Positions 1 through 7,000 of a stretch of 10,449 nucleotides of DNA are shown piece after piece (within the stretch, counting starts at the first letter, position 1; every line of letters begins with the position of its first letter). Source of the DNA: Candidatus Bipolaricaulota bacterium (GTDB taxonomy: Bacteria; Bipolaricaulota; Bipolaricaulia; Bipolaricaulales; Bipolaricaulaceae); contig JALVLL010000164.1 of the NCBI GenBank assembly GCA_027027485.1, positions 1-10,449 of the forward strand, given 5' to 3'. The position numbers and the translations under genes were made by a program. The notes under the pieces were generated by a model. That model saw only the letters and a program-made list of their open reading frames with translations, was not told where the DNA came from and made no database searches.

Positions 1-1385
1 GCCATGCGCTTGGTGAGGGTGGTGACCAGGGCCCGCTCGCCCCGGGAGATCACCTTCCTGAGCTCCCCGATCAGGTGGTCGATCTGGCCCTCGGTGGGGT
101 GGACCTCCACTTCCGGGTCCACGAGCCCCGTGGGCCGCACGATCTGCTCCACGATCCTTTGGGAGACCTTGCGCTCGTAAGGGCCCGGGGTGGCGGACAT
201 GAAGATCACCTGCTTCACCCGGGCCTCGAACTCCTCGAAGGTCAAGGGCCGGTTGTCCAAAGCGGAAGGGAGGCGGAACCCGTACTCCACCAGGGTCTCC
301 TTCCGGGAGCGGTCGCCGTGGTACATCCCCCGGAGCTGGGGCACCGTCATGTGGGACTCGTCGATCACCACCAGGAAGTCCGGGGGGAAGTAATCCAAGA
401 GGGTCCAGGGGGGTTCGCCGGGGGCACGGCCGTCGAGGTGCCGGGAGTAGTTCTCGATCCCCGGGCACCACCCGAACTCCCGGAGCATCTCCAGGTCGTA
501 GCGGGTGCGTTGCTCAAGGCGTTGGGCCTCGAGGAGCTTCCCCCGGTCCCGGAGCTCCCGGAGCCTCTCCTCGAGTTCCTCCTCGATGGCCTCGATGGCC
601 CGCCGGAGCCTCTCTTCGGGGGCCACGTAGTGGCTCGCCGGGGGGATCACGGCCCGCTCCCGGTCGGCGATGTGGTCCCCCGTCAGGGGATCGATCACGG
701 TGATCCTCTCCACCTCGTCCCCGAAGAACTCGATCCGGAGGGCCTCCTCCCCGGAGGAGGGGATGAGCTCCAGGACGTCCCCCCGGAGACGGAAGGTGGC
801 CCGCTCGAAGGCGATCTCGTTGCGGCGGTACTGCATGAGGACAAGCTGCCGCAGGACCTCGTCCAGGTCGTACTCCCGCCCCACCTCGAGGACCAACGAC
901 ATCCCGGCATAGGTCTCCGGCGAGCCCAGGCCGTAGATGCAGGAGACGCTGGCCACGATGATCACGTCCCGCCGCTCGAGAAGCGCCGCGGTGGCCGCGT
1001 GGCGCAGGCGGTCGATCTCCTCGTTGATGGAGGCGTCCTTCTCGATGTAGGTATCGGTTTCGGGGATGTAGGCCTCGGGCTGGTAGTAGTCGTAGTAGGA
1101 GACGAAGTAGTGGACTGCGTTGTGGGGGAAGAGCTCCTTGAACTCGTTGTAGAGCTGGGCGGTGAGGGTCTTGTTGTGGGCGATCACCAGTGTGGGCTTC
1201 TGCACGTTCTGTATCACGTGAGCAATCGTGAACGTCTTTCCGGTTCCCGTGGCCCCGAGGAGGGTCTGGTACCGGAGGCCCCGGAGCACGCCTTCGGTGA
1301 GCTCCGTGATGGCCCTGGGCTGGTCGCCCCTGGGCTTGAGGTCCGTCACCAGTTCGAACCGCTCCGGCGCCCTTACTTTCGCCAT
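1..1385 (-). CDS. uvrB: UvrABC system protein B (excinuclease subunit), 5' part, truncated by the window edge
   Basis: UvrB is the DNA-damage verification helicase of bacterial nucleotide excision repair; UvrA loads it onto damage and it then recruits UvrC. The visible 461 residues include the N-terminal QPxAI-type segment (about 22-26), Walker A GATGTGKT (44-51), the damage-probing beta-hairpin region starting YYDYYQPEAY (97-106), and the helicase Walker B-like DESH (342-345), followed by FMSATPG (395-401). The family is usually about 660-670 aa, so roughly 200 C-terminal residues (rest of helicase lobe 2 and the UVR motif) lie beyond the left edge. The ATG start (1383-1385) gives the expected N-terminus MAKVRAPERFELV. 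It begins 22 bp after the proC stop. No convincing Shine-Dalgarno precedes it, but a perfect TATAAT lies 9 nt upstream. Identification is essentially certain. Confidence 0.97.
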   Translation of the reverse strand, partial: MAKVRAPERFELVTDLKPRGDQPRAITELTEGVLRGLRYQTLLGATGTGKTFTIAHVIQNVQKPTLVIAHNKTLTAQLYNEFKELFPHNAVHYFVSYYDYYQPEAYIPETDTYIEKDASINEEIDRLRHAATAALLERRDVIIVASVSCIYGLGSPETYAGMSLVLEVGREYDLDEVLRQLVLMQYRRNEIAFERATFRLRGDVLELIPSSGEEALRIEFFGDEVERITVIDPLTGDHIADRERAVIPPASHYVAPEERLRRAIEAIEEELEERLRELRDRGKLLEAQRLEQRTRYDLEMLREFGWCPGIENYSRHLDGRAPGEPPWTLLDYFPPDFLVVIDESHMTVPQLRGMYHGDRSRKETLVEYGFRLPSALDNRPLTFEEFEARVKQVIFMSATPGPYERKVSQRIVEQIVRPTGLVDPEVEVHPTEGQIDHLIGELRKVISRGERALVTTLTKRM

Positions 1386-1394
1386 ACTCAAAGA

Positions 1395-1400
1395 ATTATA
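1395..1400 (-). promoter_or_regulatory. Putative -10 box (TATAAT) of uvrB, possibly giving a leaderless transcript
   Basis: A perfect TATAAT on the minus strand ends 9 nt before the uvrB ATG. A transcript starting about 7 nt downstream of this box would have almost no 5' leader, which fits the lack of a good Shine-Dalgarno. There is no recognisable -35 hexamer at 16-18 nt spacing; that stretch is GC-rich proC coding sequence. Inference only. Confidence 0.45.
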
Positions 1401-1407
1401 GCCCGGC

Positions 1408-2223
1408 TCAACGCAGCAGGGCCCGGGCCCTCTCGGTGGCGGCCATCACCGCCTTGATGAGGTCTACCCGGATCCCGCCCTCCTCCAGGGCCATGATCCC
1501 GTCCACGGTGACCCCGGCGGGGGTGGTGACCATGTCCTTCAGCAGCGCCGGGTGTTCCCCGGTCTCGAGCACCATGGCCGCGCTCCCCAAGAGGGTCTGG
1601 GCGGCGAGCTCGGTGGCGAGCCCCCGGGGGAGGCCCATCTTCACCCCGCCCTCTGCCAGGGCCTCGATGATGATGTAGGCGTAGGCCGGACCGGCCCCGG
1701 AGAGGGCGGTCACGGGATCCATGAGTTCCTCGTCGTCCACCACCGCCACCCTCCCCACGGCGGAGAAGACCTCCCGGGAAAGCTCCAGATGCCCCCGGTC
1801 GGCGAACCTCCCCGCGCAGAGGACCGTCATCCCCTGCCGCACGAGGCAGGGCATGTTGGGCATGGCCCGCACCACCGGCACGGGCTTCCCCAGCCCCTCC
1901 TCGATGGTGCGGGTCCTCACGGCGGCGGCGACGCTTATGAGGAGCTGCTCCGGCTCGAGGAGGTCCCGAATCTCGGCGAGCACCTTGGGAACGGTCTTGG
2001 GTTTCACCGAGATGATCACGATATCCCTGCCCCCAATGAGCTTCCGGTTATCGGTGAGCACCTCCACCCCGAGCTCCTCGGCCGCTTTCCGAGCGGTCTC
2101 CTCGTGGGCGGTGCTCCCGATGATGTCACGGGGATCGACCGTGTGGGACCGCAAAAGCCCCGAGATGATGGCCTTCCCCACCATCCCTACCCCGATTACC
2201 GCGATCTTCTTACCCTTGAGCAC
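1408..2223 (-). CDS. proC: Pyrroline-5-carboxylate reductase
   Basis: ProC catalyses the last step of proline synthesis, the NAD(P)H-dependent reduction of 1-pyrroline-5-carboxylate to L-proline, in the cytosol. The 271-aa product has family-typical length. An N-terminal Rossmann fold shows the dinucleotide motif GVGMVG (11-16), then ISVKP (71-75), RAMPNMP (119-125), and the C-terminal dimerisation/active-site helices with ALSGAGPAY (173-181), a GLP (197-199) and the TTPAGVT signature (233-239). The start is GTG (2221-2223): it gives the canonical N-terminus KKIAVIGVG, and a GGGGGTGA purine tract lies 4 nt upstream. It precedes uvrB on the same strand by 22 bp; the two may be partly co-transcribed, although uvrB may have its own promoter. 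It is divergent from the ParB-like gene. Nothing is missing. Confidence 0.97.
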   Translation of the reverse strand: MLKGKKIAVIGVGMVGKAIISGLLRSHTVDPRDIIGSTAHEETARKAAEELGVEVLTDNRKLIGGRDIVIISVKPKTVPKVLAEIRDLLEPEQLLISVAAAVRTRTIEEGLGKPVPVVRAMPNMPCLVRQGMTVLCAGRFADRGHLELSREVFSAVGRVAVVDDEELMDPVTALSGAGPAYAYIIIEALAEGGVKMGLPRGLATELAAQTLLGSAAMVLETGEHPALLKDMVTTPAGVTVDGIMALEEGGIRVDLIKAVMAATERARALLR

Positions 2224-2256
2224 TCCTTCACCCCCTTTGAGCGGACACGAAAGGTG

Positions 2257-2285
2257 ACTTTACCGCCGTCGGGCGATGATTTCAG
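2257..2285 (-). promoter_or_regulatory. Weak candidate promoter for proC
   Basis: On the minus strand, CTGAAA (2280-2285) and TAAAGT (2257-2262) each match 4 of 6 consensus bases and are 17 nt apart, about 33 nt upstream of the proC start. This is a plausible but weak sigma70-type promoter. The rest of the 165-bp divergent region (2224-2388) holds only this, the plus-strand -10 box and a ribosome binding site. Confidence 0.25.
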
Positions 2286-2331
2286 GACGGAGGCCGAGCG
2301 CGGCCGCTGCATTTTGCCCCGTCTCCTCGTG

Positions 2332-2337
2332 TATAAT
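2332..2337 (+). promoter_or_regulatory. Putative -10 box (TATAAT) of the ParB-like gene
   Basis: A perfect TATAAT sits in a short AT-rich patch 51 nt upstream of the ATG at 2389. It would give a leader of about 45 nt containing the ribosome binding site. No good -35 hexamer is seen at 16-18 nt spacing. Confidence 0.45.
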
Positions 2338-2374
2338 TAAATTGCATCTAACTCATTGGAGGCTCCGACAAACG

Positions 2375-2382
2375 GGAGGTGA
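2375..2382 (+). promoter_or_regulatory. Ribosome binding site of the ParB-like gene
   Basis: GGAGGTGA, nearly perfectly complementary to the 16S 3' end, lies 6 nt before the ATG at 2389. It fixes the start of the 270-aa product. Confidence 0.8.
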
Positions 2383-2388
2383 GGGAGA

Positions 2389-3201
2389 ATGGCCAGGATC
2401 GCGCAGTTCAACGATCCCTTGCTGGGACACACCCTGGAGCTCGAGATGGTGCCCTTGGAGGAGCTCCAAGTGATCGAGATCCAGAGGAAGCCCTCCCAGT
2501 ACCACATAAAGAGGCTCGTGGAGTCAATCAGGAAGCTGGGGTTTCTGGTGCCGGTGATCGGGATCCGCCGGGACGGGAAGGTGGTGATCATCGATGGGCA
2601 ACACCGGTACCTGGCGGCCCGGGAGCTGGGGATCCAAGAGATTCCGGTGATCATCGTCCCCGAGAAGCTCGCCTTTGACCTCATGGAGCTCAACGTGGAA
2701 AAGCAGATGTCGCTCAGGGAGAAGGCGTACGTGGCTCTGAACGTATATCGGTGGTATAGGGAAGTGGATCCCCAAAGGTCCGAGGCGGACATCGAGATCC
2801 GGGACGCCATCGAGTCGAGCCACTATGTGACCCTGGGGCTCGCCTACGAGCGGGATCCCAAGCTCTTCGGCTCAGCCTACGAGAGCATCCTCCACCGGGT
2901 GGATCGCTGGCTGGATATGCCCCTCTCCGAGGCGCTCCTCGAACGCGAGAAGAGGGCGGAGATGTTGCTCGAGGTCGAGAAGCTCGCCAGGGAAGCGGTG
3001 GCCAAGATCCAGGAGCTCGGGGTGAACCATCCCTTCCTACCGCGGGCCGTGGTCTCCTTCGCGAATCCCATCGGCAGGAAGCGCATCATCGAGGAAAGCT
3101 ATGAGGAGGTGATGGAGAAGCTCGCAGCCAACCTCCGGAGCCTCATCGAGAATCCGAACCAGTTCCTCCAGTACCGCTATGAGGAAGAGGAGGCCCTATG
3201 A
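2389..3201 (+). CDS. Orphan ParB/Srx-fold (ParB N-terminal domain) protein
   Basis: The 270-aa protein carries a ParB N-terminal (ParB/sulfiredoxin fold) domain at about residues 15-105: VPLEELQ (21-27), a helix with LVESIRKLGFLVPVIG (43-58, equivalent to ParB box I) and DGQHRYLAARELG (69-81) where partition ParBs have GERRxxA. LNVEKQMSLREKA (101-113) resembles the segment after box II. The rest (about 110-270) is mostly helical and charged, with an acidic tail, and I do not recognise the helix-turn-helix or dimerisation domain of a chromosomal ParB. The domain is known to bind or hydrolyse nucleotides in several families. There is no parA and no visible parS here, so the role is unknown; a nucleotide-dependent DNA-binding or kinase/nuclease-like activity is possible. 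It is divergent from proC and its stop overlaps the next, convergent gene by 6 bp. Confidence 0.85.
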   Translation: MARIAQFNDPLLGHTLELEMVPLEELQVIEIQRKPSQYHIKRLVESIRKLGFLVPVIGIRRDGKVVIIDGQHRYLAARELGIQEIPVIIVPEKLAFDLMELNVEKQMSLREKAYVALNVYRWYREVDPQRSEADIEIRDAIESSHYVTLGLAYERDPKLFGSAYESILHRVDRWLDMPLSEALLEREKRAEMLLEVEKLAREAVAKIQELGVNHPFLPRAVVSFANPIGRKRIIEESYEEVMEKLAANLRSLIENPNQFLQYRYEEEEAL

Positions 3202-3834
3202 GACCTCCTTCCCCTCGAGAACCACGGTGAAAAGGCAGATCACGTTCCCGTAGCTCAGGCCCACCATGTATCGGCCGGGCTCGAGCTTCCGGGTCTCGAT
3301 GAAGAAGATCGCGTAGTTCTCGCCCTCCGTCACCCGCGCCGTCACCGGTATCGCTCCTTGGGGGCCGAGGATCAGGGGGGTGATCCCTTCCGCGCCGTGG
3401 CCGGAGATGTAGTAGAGCTCTATCTCCTCTCCCACATCGAAAACCAGGGTGTCGCCGTGTTGCCAGACCCTGATGTCAAATCCCGAAGCCATGGGCGGGG
3501 CCCCCTCCATCACCTTGACCTTTACGATACCGACGTCCATCTCCATATAAGCGTCCTCCACCTCATAGGTGAAGGAATCGGTTCCGGTAAAGCCGGCGAA
3601 GGGGATGTAGACGAGTTCCGGGGGATTGCCCAGGAGGACACCGTTTCGGGGAAGGGACGTGATCCGATAGATGAGCCCATCGCCATCGGGATCCGAAGCC
3701 GGGAGCTCTATGGACACCGGGCTGGCCGGGGAGGTATATACCACAAGGGGCTCCGCTACGGGCGGAGAATTATCCGCCGCAAACCCGACAAACCCCGAAA
3801 ACGAAATGGCAACGGCCATCGCCATCCAGCGCAT
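3196..3834 (-). CDS. Exported protein with one cadherin-like/Ig-like domain (212 aa), function unknown
   Basis: The product starts with a signal peptide: a hydrophobic stretch to about residue 18, with likely cleavage after GFAA (17-20). Residues about 23-110 form a Big_9/cadherin-like Ig domain: SPP (23-25), SDPDGDGL (47-54), PRNG (62-65), YIPFAGFTGTDSF (76-88). A second beta-rich region (about 113-207) ends with LEPGRYMVG and LFTVV, resembling the C-terminus of the 1155-aa neighbour. No membrane anchor or enzymatic motif is visible. The ATG at 3832-3834 is preferred over an in-frame upstream start at 3918, because it begins the signal peptide and follows a strong AGGAGG. That site lies inside a hairpin. 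The gene is downstream of the giant surface gene on the same strand but separated by a terminator, and it runs tail-to-tail into the ParB-like gene. Probably periplasmic or surface-located. Confidence 0.8.
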   Translation of the reverse strand: MRWMAMAVAISFSGFVGFAADNSPPVAEPLVVYTSPASPVSIELPASDPDGDGLIYRITSLPRNGVLLGNPPELVYIPFAGFTGTDSFTYEVEDAYMEMDVGIVKVKVMEGAPPMASGFDIRVWQHGDTLVFDVGEEIELYYISGHGAEGITPLILGPQGAIPVTARVTEGENYAIFFIETRKLEPGRYMVGLSYGNVICLFTVVLEGKEVS

Positions 3835-3858
3835 CCTTCCTCCTTTCGGAGGGGAAGG
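3835..3858 (-). promoter_or_regulatory. Hairpin enclosing the ribosome binding site of the 212-aa gene
   Basis: On the minus strand CCTCC (3848-3852), loop GAAA (3844-3847) and GGAGG (3839-3843) form a perfect 5-bp stem closed by a GNRA-type tetraloop. CCTT (3855-3858) can further pair with AAGG (3835-3838) across a 2-nt CC bulge. The 3' arm is the Shine-Dalgarno itself, directly before the ATG at 3834, so folding should hide it. The structure is seen in sequence; a regulatory role is inferred. Confidence 0.55.
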
Positions 3859-3887
3859 TAGGTGAGCGAGGGGAGGGAAACACTTTC

Positions 3888-3902
3888 GGAAATTACATTT
3901 CC
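3888..3902. promoter_or_regulatory. 15-bp inverted repeat upstream of the 212-aa gene, overlapping a possible -10 box
   Basis: GGAAAT-3 nt-ATTTCC is a perfect 6-bp-arm inverted repeat about 54-68 nt upstream of the ATG at 3834. Read on the minus strand its centre contains TGTAAT (3892-3897), a 5/6 match to a -10 box. It could be an operator over a promoter; no good -35 is visible. Confidence 0.35.
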
Positions 3903-3948
3903 TTGGAATCCCCAGCACTGGAAGAGGGGATCATCTTCGGTGACACGT

Positions 3949-3983
3949 AAAACAAAAAGGGCCAGGCCATTATGGCCCGGCCC
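3949..3983 (-). terminator. Rho-independent terminator of the 1155-aa gene
   Basis: On the minus strand, 25 nt after the TAA stop, GGGCCGGGCC pairs with GGCCTGGCCC around a 5-nt loop (hairpin 3959-3983). The single non-Watson-Crick position is a G-U pair in the RNA. It is followed by TTTTTGTTTT (3949-3958). This is a canonical intrinsic terminator and separates the giant gene from the 212-aa gene. Confidence 0.9.
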
Positions 3984-4007
3984 CCGACCGGAGGTTCCAG
4001 TAAAGCC

Positions 4008-7000
4008 TTAGGGTCTCACCACTTCGAAGGAGGCGCCGTAGATGTAGCCCCCTTCAGCAGCCACCCAGACCTGGTAGGTTCCCTCCCGGAGGCCCGTCGT
4101 GTCCACGGTGAGGACGAGCGCCTCCGGTTCCACCTCGCCCCGGATGTGGCCCTCGAGCTTTGGCCAGGCTGAAATCGGCTCCCCCGGGATCGCCCGGACG
4201 AGCACCGTGCGGTGAGGCACGTCTTTCAGGAGCGGGAGGACGAGGACGAAGGGCCTCCCGGCGGCCACCGGGACGGGCTCCCCGTTCAAAGCCTCAACCA
4301 AAACCGGCTCATTGGCCATCCCGGGGGTCCCCATGATCCAATCCCCGGCGAGGTCCAGCCCCCGTGCCACGACACCGGCGTTGGTGGACCAATTGTCGGG
4401 ACGATCCGGGGCCAGGGGGTCGATCCTCTCCATGGACCTGTACCCTTCCCCGGCGGCCCAGCTCGTCCCTTGGGAGTTGGCGGTATCCACCACCTCACCC
4501 AAGTGGTCGATCAGTTCCACGTAGGCCCCCTCATCGGGGAGTTCGATGTCCTCGGGATAGACGAGGTCGGCCTTTACGTCGGAGATGACCTCATCGGTCC
4601 CGCGCTCGAGGAGGAAACGGCCCAGGGGTGGGATCTCTCCCTTGAGCTGTACCGTGATCCAGGGGCCCGGCGGATCCTTCCTGCGCCACCGCAGGACCCA
4701 GCCGGAAAGATCGATGGCCTCGGGGGTGTTGTTCGCAAGTTCTATCCATTCATGGTTGGGATCCGCCGCCGTACCGCCCCATGCGATCTCCGCGATGGAC
4801 ACCGGCGGTACCTTCTCCCCCACGTACTCAGCCGGCTTCGGGAGAACATCGACGATGACGGTGCCGATATCATCCTCCCCGTATGGGTCCACCACCCTGA
4901 AGTCGAACCTGTCCTTTCCCACGAACCCGGGCTCAGGGGTGTAAAGGAGGGGCACCTTTGCCGTTTTGCCCTCATAGGATACCGCCGCGAGATCGCCGGA
5001 TACCGTCCCGTTTTCGGGGGGATCGATGATCTCAAAAGTCAAAGCGTGTAGGGTCGGGTCGTAGGGCGGCAGGGGGATATCGATGTCCCATCCTCTTATC
5101 TCGATTTTGACGGGTGTATTGAGCTCAGTGGAGGTGAAGAGATCCTGGGCTTGAGGCGGATCGTTGGCCCAGGGGATGATCGCCCTATCCCGGGCGGTGA
5201 AGGTCGTCTCGCCACAGTTGCCGATACCCTCCGCTTCCGCCTCGACCGTGATTTCATAGAAAGGTACCGCCACATCGGCTTCGGTGACCGTGTAATCCAC
5301 GGCAAAGGTCCGCTCATCGCCCGGGGCGAGGGAATCTATCGTCTCCTCGAAACCGAGTTTTTCGGAAGTCACGGAGATATCGCATAACGGAATGTTCCCG
5401 GGGTTCTCCACCGTGATCTCGTAGGTGATGACATCCCCGGCCTTGGGCTTGGTATCGAACTCGGTGACGGGGCGGATATCGATCCCGAGCTCCCCACGAT
5501 GATGGAGCTCCACCACGGGGTCGGCTTCCGGAGCGCCTGTTACACATTTACCGCACGGATCAAGTCCTTCAGCCCTCACGACAATGGGGAGGGTGTGACA
5601 ATGAGCAAGGTGGAACTCGGGGAAATGTGGCACCAGGGGTGGGCAAGCCTGGCAGCCCGAAGGGGGTTTGGGCAGACTTACCGCATACATCACCGCATGG
5701 CAGGGGAATAACTCCGAGGTTATGGCGAAATCAAAGGTGTGGCTAAAGCTTTCCCCGGCTTGCAGTTCCCCTATCTCCACGTCCTGGAAATAGCACAGTT
5801 TGAGAACTACATCTGTAAGGGCGACGTTGCCGGTGTTGGTGACCTCCACATCCACCTGGATTACGTCCCCCACGGTGGCCTCCAACGGCCAAGCTTCCAC
5901 TTCCACAGCCATGGAAGCGTCATAGACAAGGGGGATCTCCTCGGTGGCGCTGGCGGTGACCTCGTTGCCGCAAGGATCCTCGGCCCTGGCGGTGGCCGTG
6001 TCCACAAGCACCCCCGCGCAGACATCCCCCTCGGCCACGGTATAGGTGGCGGTGAAGGTCTCGCTGGCGCCGGGGGGAAGCTCCTCAACCTCCCCCACGA
6101 TCCCCAGCAGATCGTCCTCCACCACCACCCCATGAAGGGTCACGTCCCCGGTGTTGGCCACGGCGATGGTGTAGATGATCACATCCCCCACCGTGGCCTC
6201 CTCCCGGTCCGCCTCCTTCCTCACCTCCAGCGAGGCCCCGTAGGTGATGGCGACGGTCTCGGTGGCCTCGCGTTCGATCTGTCCCGCCTCCCCATAGTAA
6301 GCCACCGCCCGTACGGTGTTCTCAACCTCACCGGCACAGAGATCCTCTCGGGTAACCGTGTATGTCCCCTGGAGTTCTCGCGTCTCGCCCCGGGACAACG
6401 GGAAGGTCTGGGAGATGCCCAGCAGAGGGTCCTCCACCGAAACCTCATCGAAATCGATATCACCGGTATTGGAAACAGTAATGGTGTAGGTGATGGTCTC
6501 CCCCAGGGCGGCTTCCTCCCTATCGGCTTCCTTAGTGAGGGAAAGCTCGGGACAGAGCACGGTGACGGTGGCGGAAGAGGAGTTATTGTATCCAACGGGA
6601 TCCGGGGTTTGGGAGGAGACCGAGGCGGTGTTCATAACTTCACCGCAGCATTTGATGTTCCCGGAGATCACCAGGCGGACCTCCTGGGAAGGCCCGAGTT
6701 CCTCGATGGTATAAGAACCCGTCCAATTACCGAAGTCGGTCGAGGTTTCCCCGGTTTCCCAATCGTATACCTCGAGCTCGAATGTGGGCTCTTCGAGACA
6801 ATTCAGGACATCGGTGTCGACGATCGTGACGTTCCGGGCGCTCGGCCCCCCACCCTCGTTGGCGGCGACGGCAAATCCCGCGAAAGACCTCCGCAGGTAA
6901 GCCGCAGGCCCCCAGCCACAGGACTCAGCCCACACATGGATCTCGTACTCCACCACATCGCCAAGCATGACCTCTCCTTCCACGAGGGCATACTTTTCTA

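Noticed and set aside
75..1457. Long plus-strand open frame (460 codons)
   Set aside because: It is antisense to uvrB, which has full family motifs. The translated product is low-complexity Gly/Leu/Pro/Val/His, as expected for the opposite strand of GC-rich coding DNA.
1552..2340. Plus-strand open frame of 262 codons
   Set aside because: Antisense to proC, with His/Gly/Pro-rich composition typical of a shadow frame.
2389..3201. Chromosome-partition ParB (Spo0J)
   Set aside because: The GERR motif is replaced, no helix-turn-helix or dimerisation domain is recognised, and neither parA nor parS is near.
3835..3918. Upstream start for the 212-aa gene
   Set aside because: The 28 extra residues would precede a complete signal peptide, and the strong ribosome binding site is at 3839-3843.
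4212..5051. Plus-strand open frame of 279 codons
   Set aside because: Antisense to the lamin-tail and cadherin-like region of the giant gene; no independent support.
5900..6560. Regularly spaced similar segments considered as a CRISPR or DNA repeat array
   Set aside because: The similarity is at the protein level between roughly 105-residue domains; nucleotide copies are diverged and in frame.
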